From SKLM01 sp964575455 (lineage in GTDB: Bacteria; Chloroflexota; Anaerolineae; B4-G1): DNA of 64,000 bases. The notes beneath the pieces were generated by a model that worked only from the letters and a program-made list of their open reading frames with translations, searched no databases and was not told the origin of the DNA. The DNA is taken from positions 20,784 through 84,783 of the forward strand of contig CAZNRX010000009.1 of the NCBI GenBank assembly GCA_964575455.1. Reading direction: 5' to 3'. A program made the translations under genes and the position numbers. Shown piece by piece: positions 15,088 through 22,969 of this stretch (its first letter is position 1; each line of letters starts with the position of its first letter).

Positions 15088-16770
15088 TCACCCCACAAGC
15101 TGAACCGGAAGCCTGACCACGAATTCGGTGCCCCGACCGCGTTGGCTTGAGACCTCAATGATCCCTCCATGACGTTCGACAATGCCATAGCTTATGGCCA
15201 GTCCCAGCCCGGTTCCCTCCGGCTTGGTCGTGTAGAAAGGCTCAAAGAGATTGCTCACCTGTTCGGACGGCATACCAACCCCGCTGTCTCGAACGCTGAG
15301 CAACACTTCGTCACCCCGGTCGGACAGCTCCGTCCGCAGCCACAGATCGCCCCCCTCGGGCAGCGCTTCGACGGCATTAATCACCAGGTTCAAAAGGACT
15401 TGGCTGATCTGGTCGGGAACAATCGGTATCCGCGGCAGGTCGGTCGCCAGTTGGGCGTGCACCCGGATGTCACCATGCTGAAACCGCTTGTGGGCCAGAG
15501 CCAGGACGTTATCCACCACCTGATTCAGGTCGGCGCACTCCACCCCACCACGCGAGGGACGGTAGAAATCCAGCATGCGCTGCACGATCTCAATCAGCCG
15601 CTCGACCTCGCCCTGGGCCATCTCCAGGTACTGCCCGCGCCTCTGCTGCTCAAGCCCCTCGTGCAGGCTCAGATGGAGGCTATTGTGGATCGCCTGGAGT
15701 GGATTGTTGACCTCATGAGCCAGGGAGGCGGCCAACCGACCAATGGCGGCCATCTTCTCCGCCTGTACGAGCTTCGCCTGAGAGCGCTCCAACTCCTCCG
15801 CAAAGTCGGCAAGCTCCGCATAGAGGTCGGCGTTCTCCACCGCGACGGCCACTGAAGCGGCCATAGCTGTGAGCAAGTCCAGATCTTGCTCATCAAACGC
15901 ACCGTCCAGCTTGTTGATCAGCTCAATAGCGCCGATGGTGCTATCATGAATGGTGAGCGGTACGCAGAGAATCGCATCGGGCTCCAAGCCCTCCATCGCC
16001 TCCCCCAGCTCGCCAGAGAAATGGGGGTCTCGCTCGACGTCATTCACCAACTTCGCCTCGCCCGAAGCGATGACGTGTCCCACCAACCCCCTGTCGGGCC
16101 GCACAGGTTGCCCCTCTATACGGTCGGGGGCGAAGCTCAACGTCTTTCGATAGGTCAACTCGCCGGTCTCCTCGTCCAACAACACCAGGGAGCCGGCCTC
16201 CACCCGCATGATCGCGCGAATCCCCTCCATCGTCGCCTCCAGGACCTCGTCGAGGTCGAGGCTGGAGGTGACCACCCGGTTGATCTCGATCAGAGCACCC
16301 AGCTCCTGGTTGCGGCGCCTCAGCGCCTGCTCACTGCGCCGTATGCGCATCACCGCATCGATCCGGGCCAACAGTTCGCGGGGATCGAAGGGCTTGGTGA
16401 GATAGTCATCGGCGCCTATGCCGAGGCCCAGGGTCTTGCTGCTGACGGAATCGAGAGCGGTGGTGACGATGAACGACGTGTGTCGCAGATCGGGATCGGC
16501 CTTGACGCGAGCGATGACCTCGTACCCGTCCATACGGGGCATCATGATATCTAGCAGGACCAAATCAACAGCGTGCCCGGCCCTCTGCTCTCGACGTAGT
16601 GTCTCCAGCGCCTCCTCACCGGAATAGGCAACCAACACAGCCTCGGCCACGCTGTTCGCCTGGCTGAGCATCGCCCGCATCAGATCCAGCATCTCCGGGT
16701 CGTCCTCAACGATCAGGAGACGGGCTGACCGCCCAAGCGGACCCCAATCCACTCTCTCACGTCCAACCAT
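15088..16770 (-). CDS. Soluble hybrid sensor histidine kinase (REC-GAF-HisKA-HATPase)
   Basis: A 560-residue kinase with no membrane segment. Order: receiver domain (about 15-140, phosphoacceptor Asp74 in LLDIMMPRMDG), GAF domain (about 165-315), coiled linker, HisKA with His352 in SLAHEVNNPLQ, and an ATPase domain with QVLLNLVINAVEAL (N box), VRDSGVGM (G1) and GTGLGLAISYG (G2). It probably senses a cytoplasmic signal through GAF, or output from another kinase through the N-terminal receiver. It lies between an orphan peptide-binding lipoprotein (81 bases upstream) and its response regulator. Confidence 0.94.
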   Translation of the reverse strand: MVGRERVDWGPLGRSARLLIVEDDPEMLDLMRAMLSQANSVAEAVLVAYSGEEALETLRREQRAGHAVDLVLLDIMMPRMDGYEVIARVKADPDLRHTSFIVTTALDSVSSKTLGLGIGADDYLTKPFDPRELLARIDAVMRIRRSEQALRRRNQELGALIEINRVVTSSLDLDEVLEATMEGIRAIMRVEAGSLVLLDEETGELTYRKTLSFAPDRIEGQPVRPDRGLVGHVIASGEAKLVNDVERDPHFSGELGEAMEGLEPDAILCVPLTIHDSTIGAIELINKLDGAFDEQDLDLLTAMAASVAVAVENADLYAELADFAEELERSQAKLVQAEKMAAIGRLAASLAHEVNNPLQAIHNSLHLSLHEGLEQQRRGQYLEMAQGEVERLIEIVQRMLDFYRPSRGGVECADLNQVVDNVLALAHKRFQHGDIRVHAQLATDLPRIPIVPDQISQVLLNLVINAVEALPEGGDLWLRTELSDRGDEVLLSVRDSGVGMPSEQVSNLFEPFYTTKPEGTGLGLAISYGIVERHGGIIEVSSQRGRGTEFVVRLPVQLVG

Positions 16771-16851
16771 GATGACTCACTGACCTGACAAGGGATCGTC
16801 GAGACGCCGATCCAATCAGAGAGGATGTGCCATCCCCGGAGACGTCATCCA

Positions 16852-18816
16852 TCACGGAGATACCGTCCTCCTCAGATTCGACGAACTCACCGCAGACCCG
16901 ACATCCAAAGACTCCAAGCTCCATAGCTCGCTCTCGGCCGTGGCATCCATCTCGAAGTTCTCCACCAGCGGACGAACAAGAGCGACACGTAGAGGCACGA
17001 AGAGCGGCAAGGCAGGGAGATCCTGCGAGAAGATGACCTGCGCTTCCTCATGGTAGCGATCATAGGCCAGCGAGCCCGGAAGCGCCTGCCGGGCCGAACG
17101 ACACGCAGCGTCGTAGCTTGAGCTCTCGTAGCCCGTGATGTTGGCGCCGCTCCACACGTCGTCCTCCGGCATCTCCGAGGACAGATACCGCTCGCAGTGG
17201 GGTCGATCCCCCAGCCCCCGGGTGCCCACGACCAGATCAAACCGGCGGCCGAAGAGAGGCCCCTCTGGCCCGTCAGCGAAGAGCTCCCAGCGAGGACGCA
17301 CATCTAGCGCGACGCGAATGCCGCAGTCCGCCAGCTGAGCGCGCAGCACACGTGCCGTCTCCTCGGAGACCTCGCTGTCCGCGGAGGCCATCAACGTTAC
17401 CTCGAACGGCTCGCCATCGGGGATACCCTCGATGCCCTGGGCCTCTCGCACGCCGTCGTCATCCACGTCCCGCCAACCAATCTCATCCAGCAGCGTCCGC
17501 CCGCCTGCCAGATCGTGTGTCCAGCGCGTGAGCTCTCCTGCGGGGTACTGCGGATGACCTGGCGGGAGGTAGCTATCGGGAGGCACGCTTCGACCATACG
17601 TCACCTCATCCAGAAGGGCCTGGCGATCGACACACATAGCAATGGCCTGCCGGACCCGCGGCTCGGCGAAGAAGTCTGGACGCTCATAGTCCCCGCTGGT
17701 TTGGATGCCAAAGCTCAGAAGCGCCAAGCTCCCACCGGGGGCCGAGGCCACCTCCAGCAGATCCCGTTCCTCCAGGCGTATGAGCAAGGGCATGAGGGAG
17801 GAGAAGTCGGCGTCGTGCGTACCGATGTCGCAGGATCCGGAGAGCAAGGCTGCCGTCACATCCTCCGCATCAGCCCTGACCTTGAAAACCACCTCGTCCA
17901 GATAAGGCAGCCCTTCGTCCGCGCGGAAGTACTCAGGATTCCGCGATAGCGTGATGTGATCCCCCCGCACCCATTCGTCGACGACGAAGGCGCCCCAGCC
18001 CAGGGGCGCACGTCGCGTGCCATCGTAGCCCGGCAGCTGACTGGGGGTAAGGTCCTCCAGCTGATGGCGCGGCAGGGGGGGAAAGAAACGGAGGGCATAG
18101 AATGAATCGAAGAAGCCCGGTACGCCAATCCATTTGGTGCGCCATTGATCCAAGGCCCGATAGCGGGCGGTGCGCTCCGTCAGGTACCGGTAACCCGGTG
18201 TGGCAGGGTCGGAAGCGACCTCGAAGGCGAATTCCGAATCCTCAGCCGTGAGGGGCTCACCGTCCGACCAGGTCACGTCCTGGCGCAGCGCAAACGTGAC
18301 CTCCAAGCGGTCCATTGCCAGCATGCCACTCTCAAACGTGACCTCGCAGCCGGTGGTGTAGCAGCGGGAGGGCCGAACCCGCACGCCCTCGTCAAGCTCG
18401 ACCACCTGACCAGCGGCATCGACCACGCGCTCACCCTGGCGCACATATACCCTGCGCCTCACGGCATCGCCATCGGCCAGGCTGGGGATCTTCTGGAGGA
18501 TAACGGGCTGATAGGCGTAGCTGCGGTGATCAACTGGGCCGTCGTAGAGCGCCTCCATGACGTGCTGCGTGGCCGGCAGCTGCGAGCCACCGTAGAGATA
18601 GAGGGTATCGGGCTCACCAACCAGGCAGACGTTGAGCACCTTCGGCTCCTCCGGGGCAGGCGACGGTGATGGCGTCGTGGTGCTGCGCGGCGTGGCAGTG
18701 ACCACCACCGTCTCCGGGGGCGACGTCACGGTGACCGTGACCACGCGAGGAGCACACGCGCCCAACAGCAGAGCTAGCACAGCAAGCGCCGAAAAGGGAA
18801 AGCGCCATGGTTTCAT
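16852..18816 (-). CDS. Orphan family-5 solute-binding lipoprotein
   Basis: A peptide/nickel-type extracytoplasmic binding protein (SBP_bac_5), about 654 residues. Signal peptide and lipobox LLGAC give a lipidated Cys21, followed by a Val/Thr-rich spacer. The body has family segments such as MDRLEVTFALRQDVTWSDGEPLTAEDSEF and AIAMCVDRQALLDEVTYG (quoted in parts; about residues 190-480). ATG 18816 is chosen because GGAG precedes it and the signal peptide then starts at Met-Lys. No permease or ATPase gene accompanies it; the next gene is a histidine kinase, so it may work with permeases encoded elsewhere or feed a signalling pathway. Confidence 0.9.
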   Translation of the reverse strand: MKPWRFPFSALAVLALLLGACAPRVVTVTVTSPPETVVVTATPRSTTTPSPSPAPEEPKVLNVCLVGEPDTLYLYGGSQLPATQHVMEALYDGPVDHRSYAYQPVILQKIPSLADGDAVRRRVYVRQGERVVDAAGQVVELDEGVRVRPSRCYTTGCEVTFESGMLAMDRLEVTFALRQDVTWSDGEPLTAEDSEFAFEVASDPATPGYRYLTERTARYRALDQWRTKWIGVPGFFDSFYALRFFPPLPRHQLEDLTPSQLPGYDGTRRAPLGWGAFVVDEWVRGDHITLSRNPEYFRADEGLPYLDEVVFKVRADAEDVTAALLSGSCDIGTHDADFSSLMPLLIRLEERDLLEVASAPGGSLALLSFGIQTSGDYERPDFFAEPRVRQAIAMCVDRQALLDEVTYGRSVPPDSYLPPGHPQYPAGELTRWTHDLAGGRTLLDEIGWRDVDDDGVREAQGIEGIPDGEPFEVTLMASADSEVSEETARVLRAQLADCGIRVALDVRPRWELFADGPEGPLFGRRFDLVVGTRGLGDRPHCERYLSSEMPEDDVWSGANITGYESSSYDAACRSARQALPGSLAYDRYHEEAQVIFSQDLPALPLFVPLRVALVRPLVENFEMDATAESELWSLESLDVGSAVSSSNLRRTVSP

Positions 18817-18908
18817 CACAGTCTCCATGGTGAGTATATCACCACCGCTTCTCACGCGCAACTCGCCGCCCTCAGGATCCAGGGCTCTATCATTCTCAAG
18901 GTAATTCA

Positions 18909-19007
18909 AGGTGACCGGCACTTAGGAGCTTCGTTCCAGAGGCCAAACTGGCTTCAAACTGCACTTACCGTCGGCTCTTTCGATGTCAGCACAAGTGCCG
19001 GTCACCT
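18909..19007. repeat. 15-bp inverted repeat pair around a 69-bp core
   Basis: AGGTGACCGGCACTT (18909-18923) and its exact complement (18993-19007) flank 69 bases between tgpA-like and the orphan binding-protein gene. The right arm overlaps the tgpA-like stop codon. No target-site duplication is visible. It may be a MITE-like remnant, a long RNA stem, or paired operator sites. Confidence 0.55.
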
Positions 19008-21329
19008 GAGAAGCCGGCGCAGCTTGGCCCTCCAGGAGAGGCTGCGTATGCTGCGAGCGGCATCCTCTGCGAGCCAGGCGTTATGACGATGGGAGCTGTA
19101 GGTGGCAGCCTGGTATTCAGCGAGGAGAAGATACGTCGATTGAGAGGCCGGAGGCAGGAGATCGGCCAACGCAGCTGCACGCTCCGCCGGCGTGTCGACG
19201 GGCTCCGGAGAAGCCCCAAGCCGTCTCAGTGCCCGATCGACCTCATCGTAGGCCCGCTCCACCGGACTGAGCATAGCACGCTGCGCCCAGCGGCGGAGAA
19301 AGGCCGGAGGTCTCCAACCAAGGCGGCGCACGCCCCTCTCCAAGAGGACCGGGAAGGGAGGAATATCGCGCCGACGCCGGGCGCGCCAGGCCAGAACAAC
19401 CAGAATCACGCCCAGCAGGATCGACAGCGCCCCGAAAAGAGACCGAATTCTACTCCACAGGCTGCGCGACGGGACTGAGACATCCCCGCCAGAGGCTGTA
19501 TCGTCCACCCCCTCAAGCCTATCCAGTCGCTCTCGCCAGCGCTCCTCCATGTCGCCGCGCATCGGTACGCGCAAGCGGCCCTCATCCTCAGCTCCAAGCT
19601 CCCCCGGTGGCCGATAGATAAGGTCCTCAGAGACAGTTGGTTCGAACTCGACCCAACCCAGGCCCGGGAAGTAGACCTCGGGCCAAGCGTGGGCGTTCCT
19701 CTCATAGACCAGGGTGGTGTTCGTTCCACGCTGATACTCGCCCTCCGTGAAGCCGACGGCCAGCCTCGCCGGGATGCCCAACGCACGGAGCAGGATCACC
19801 TCTGACGAGGCATAGTAGTTACAGAAACCAACGCGCAGGTCGAAGAGGAACCAATCCAGAGGCTCCTGACCGGGGGCGGGCGTTTCATTGATCGTATCGC
19901 TGTAGCGGATGGTGTCACGCAGATACTGCGTGACGGCGGCCACGACACCGTAAGGCGTCTCCTGCCCCTCGCCAATCTGCTCCGCCAGCTCTCGTGTACG
20001 AACCGTCATCGTGTCCGGCAGCTGCAGATACCGCTCCACGATCCACGGCGGATAGTCGGTGCCCGCGTCACGCAGCTGCGAGATCGTCACATCGGCGATG
20101 GAGGAGCGAGCCACGTAGGTCTCCCCGGCGCCCAGCGGAGGCACGGCGTGGAGAGAGGCCACGTCGACGGTGCCATCCAGGTTCTCCGCGAGATTCACGT
20201 CGACACGCCGGCTCACCCAGTGGGGCTGAGACGCGACGTAGAGTGTCACCATCGGCCGAGGAGAGGTGAACGTGAAGGTAACCCCGCGGCGCCCCTCCAG
20301 CTCCGGGAAGTCAAGCCCGGACAGGCCCGGCCCAACGGTCTGGGTTGCGGTGAGAGCCACGGTGGTCCAATCACCATCGGCATAATGATCGTAGACCCTG
20401 GCCCGCCAGTAGTAGCGCCCGGCGTAAGGCTCCTCCGGCACCTGGACGGACACCACAAGCGCATCGGAGAGCTCGCGCCCCCGCCCCAGGCGGAAATCAT
20501 CGTCGTAATAGCTGGCAGCCGGAATCGTCGCACCCCGCCGCCTGAGGGACGCGAATAGCTTCTCCGTGCGCTCCTCCCACGGGCTGGTGGCAAGATCCCA
20601 GATCCGCCTGGCCGAAGGGAGAATATCCGCCATGGCCGGCACTGTCCAGGCGAGCAGAATCAGCAGCACGACGACCGCCGCTGTGGCGTAGCTCAGGTCC
20701 AGGCCGACCAGGGGCGGTATGCGCGCGTCGTGTTCGACCCATCGTCTGCGGAGCCGCAGGAACGTCAGACGGGCCAGCAGCAAGAGGGAGAAGAAGAGAT
20801 AAGTCGCCAAGTACCACATACCTCTCGGCCTGTAAAGGTCAGAGGCCTGAATCAGCAAAACCGCCAGGCCGGGAGGGAGGATGACACGCCAGGGGCTCGC
20901 TCGCCGGGTCAGGGCGTACCCGGCATGTAGGCTGAGCCCCCAAGCGAGCACGCCCACCGCAGACAGGAAGAGAATCGGATCCTGTACCGGTTCCTGCTGG
21001 GCAAGCTCGGTCAGGGCCTGCACCAGACGATAGGCCAACACGGTCAGCCGGTCGCTCCACAGCGCGTCCTCTGACAAGCGACCAGCTACAAGACCCAGTT
21101 GCCAGGGAACGAGAAACAGACCGTAGAGCACACCGAAGAGAGCGGTCAGTCCAGAGGGGAAGGTGCTCTGTCCCAGGGCCAGCCCGACCGCCATCCCCAA
21201 GAGCACCAACGTCTGCACCAGGCTCAGGTGGTCCACCCACCGGGTGGCGACCAGACGCCCGGCAGCGGTCAGCAGGGCCGCCGTAAGCAAGAGCGCGGCC
21301 GGCAGGTCCCACCAGCGCGACGTTCGCAT
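19002..21329 (-). CDS. TgpA-like membrane transglutaminase
   Basis: A 775-residue integral membrane protein. About six N-terminal membrane segments (DUF3488-like, up to about residue 240), an extracytoplasmic region, and a transglutaminase core with VGFCNYYASSEVILLRALG (catalytic Cys), ERNAHAWPEVYFPGLGWVEF (catalytic His) and EPT where the third triad residue lies (Glu rather than Asp). One more membrane helix precedes a C-terminal DUF4129-like cytoplasmic tail. Family members are envelope proteins of mostly unknown role. It starts six bases after the DUF58 gene, its usual partner. The MoxR ATPase that often completes this trio is not adjacent. Confidence 0.9.
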   Translation of the reverse strand: MRTSRWWDLPAALLLTAALLTAAGRLVATRWVDHLSLVQTLVLLGMAVGLALGQSTFPSGLTALFGVLYGLFLVPWQLGLVAGRLSEDALWSDRLTVLAYRLVQALTELAQQEPVQDPILFLSAVGVLAWGLSLHAGYALTRRASPWRVILPPGLAVLLIQASDLYRPRGMWYLATYLFFSLLLLARLTFLRLRRRWVEHDARIPPLVGLDLSYATAAVVVLLILLAWTVPAMADILPSARRIWDLATSPWEERTEKLFASLRRRGATIPAASYYDDDFRLGRGRELSDALVVSVQVPEEPYAGRYYWRARVYDHYADGDWTTVALTATQTVGPGLSGLDFPELEGRRGVTFTFTSPRPMVTLYVASQPHWVSRRVDVNLAENLDGTVDVASLHAVPPLGAGETYVARSSIADVTISQLRDAGTDYPPWIVERYLQLPDTMTVRTRELAEQIGEGQETPYGVVAAVTQYLRDTIRYSDTINETPAPGQEPLDWFLFDLRVGFCNYYASSEVILLRALGIPARLAVGFTEGEYQRGTNTTLVYERNAHAWPEVYFPGLGWVEFEPTVSEDLIYRPPGELGAEDEGRLRVPMRGDMEERWRERLDRLEGVDDTASGGDVSVPSRSLWSRIRSLFGALSILLGVILVVLAWRARRRRDIPPFPVLLERGVRRLGWRPPAFLRRWAQRAMLSPVERAYDEVDRALRRLGASPEPVDTPAERAAALADLLPPASQSTYLLLAEYQAATYSSHRHNAWLAEDAARSIRSLSWRAKLRRLLR

Positions 21330-21335
21330 AACGCG

Positions 21336-22670
21336 TCAGCTCCTCACCATGCGCTGCGTGATCTGCGCCCGACTGAGCCCTGAGCTCCTCCAGCCTGCCG
21401 CGCCGAGCTGGAGACTCAACGCAGTGGTCAGATCATCGCCGTTCCTAACCTGGCAGACAGGCACGCCGACAGCCGTGATGGCGTCCGCTAGCCCCCCCGT
21501 CCCCGGGGGGCCACCGAAGGACCCGGCGTCGATGAGCACGACCACCGGCCGCAAGCCGCGCTGCGACAGCAGGTCCGCAGCCAGCGCCACGTCATCGTCC
21601 GTAGAGGGCGTGACGACGATCACGGTGCTGCCTCGCGGCATGTGCTGAGCGTGCCCCGCCATCAAGGCCGATATGGAGAGATCGCCCTGCGCGTACAGGG
21701 GCGCGAGAAGCTCCAGGATCTTGCCCAGCTGGCGTCCCCCGCGGTCTGGAGGCAGGACATCCGGCGTCCTCTGGGACGCCTGATGGTAGCTAATCAGGCC
21801 CACCGCCCGGTCTCGACGGAGGAAGTGGCGCGCCAGAGAAGCCACGATACTGATCCCGTACTCCTCGGTGGAGGGAGGGAGCGTCACCTCCTTCCAGGGC
21901 GACCAGATCGCCTCCACAGCCTGGTCGGGCGGGGAGTAGGGCCTCTCGGCCTGAACCCGAGTCTCGGCATCGAGGAAGATCCAGACCTCGGCCAGCGGAT
22001 CGAGCTCGAACTCCTTGACGATCAACTGTCCTCTCCGCGCTGAACTCAACCAATGGGTCCGGTTCAGCGGGTCGCCGGGGACGTACTCCCGCACACCAGA
22101 CGCGTTGGGCGTCACCTGATGGGTGCGGAGCTGGAGCGCCTCGCCCCCGGGCAACAAGCCGGGGGGACTGGGAAAAGCCCCCACGTCCACCATCATAGGA
22201 TAGACCAACAGGGAGCCTTCGGATGGCACCGCCCGGCTGACCGGGAAGAGACCGAAGAGATCACCGGATATGACGTCCGTCGGGCCGAGGGGGAAGATGC
22301 CCCGCTGCACCAGGCGCGTCCGCGCCCGGTACGTACGATGCTCACCCGCCCCGATCAGGGTGAGCACGCGAGACCCTCGTGAGCCCGGGAGAGCGGATCG
22401 ATCTTGCACCTGGACCCAGAGTCGGGGCAGACGCCCCTGGTTCTTGATCGTGAAGCGCTCCTCGAAGATCTGCCCGACGTCAGCGCGCAGCGTGCGCGTG
22501 GTGCGCTCCAGCTCGACGCCCCGCAGCGACACCCGCGACCAGATCCAGCTCGCCGCGAGCAAGAAGGCCCAGAGATAGCTCAGGCGAGCGTAAACGGTCA
22601 GCCCGGTCAGGGCCAGGGCAACCAGGCTGAGAAGCAGCAGAATCAACACAATCCGCAGCGACGTAGTCAC
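21336..22670 (-). CDS. DUF58 family protein
   Basis: A 444-residue protein with two N-terminal membrane helices (about residues 5-48), a beta-rich middle region and a C-terminal von Willebrand A-like part including REYVPGDPLNRTHWLSSARRGQ split over residues about 190-212, the DUF58 signature. It usually works with MoxR and TgpA-like proteins in envelope or stress functions. The start is GTG at 22670 with AGGAG seven bases upstream and an extended -10 just beyond. Confidence 0.9.
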   Translation of the reverse strand: MTTSLRIVLILLLLSLVALALTGLTVYARLSYLWAFLLAASWIWSRVSLRGVELERTTRTLRADVGQIFEERFTIKNQGRLPRLWVQVQDRSALPGSRGSRVLTLIGAGEHRTYRARTRLVQRGIFPLGPTDVISGDLFGLFPVSRAVPSEGSLLVYPMMVDVGAFPSPPGLLPGGEALQLRTHQVTPNASGVREYVPGDPLNRTHWLSSARRGQLIVKEFELDPLAEVWIFLDAETRVQAERPYSPPDQAVEAIWSPWKEVTLPPSTEEYGISIVASLARHFLRRDRAVGLISYHQASQRTPDVLPPDRGGRQLGKILELLAPLYAQGDLSISALMAGHAQHMPRGSTVIVVTPSTDDDVALAADLLSQRGLRPVVVLIDAGSFGGPPGTGGLADAITAVGVPVCQVRNGDDLTTALSLQLGAAGWRSSGLSRAQITQRMVRS

Positions 22671-22687
22671 GCTTAACTCCTAGACCA

Positions 22688-22696
22688 ATTCTACCA
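22688..22696 (-). promoter_or_regulatory. Extended -10 element upstream of DUF58 gene
   Basis: TGGTAGAAT on the minus strand, identical to the extended -10 boxes of the rpoB, rpsL, tRNA-Glu and rfbB promoters, but the -35 region is poor. If used, the leader would be only about 10 nt. The rest of the 299-bp gap up to 22969 shows nothing I can name. Confidence 0.45.
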
Positions 22697-22969
22697 GCGT
22701 AGGGCTGCTTCCGCCAGCATAACGTGCGGCCGCCAGCCCGTTCTTGGGGCCTCAGCAAACGAAAACAACGGGTTGACGAGAGCAAGATCGCGCCTGACCT
22801 GGTGGTCAAATGCGCGCTGAGCTGGACTACCAGTCAAGGCCGCTTGTGCAGCCGCGCCCATGTGCTGCGAGGAAGGAAGAGCGGGTGGACTGATCAGGGC
22901 GCTCGTCTCGTCCGCCCGTCATTCAGATGAGCACTGCATGCGCCTGGTGCGTACTTGAAGGGCCGGACA

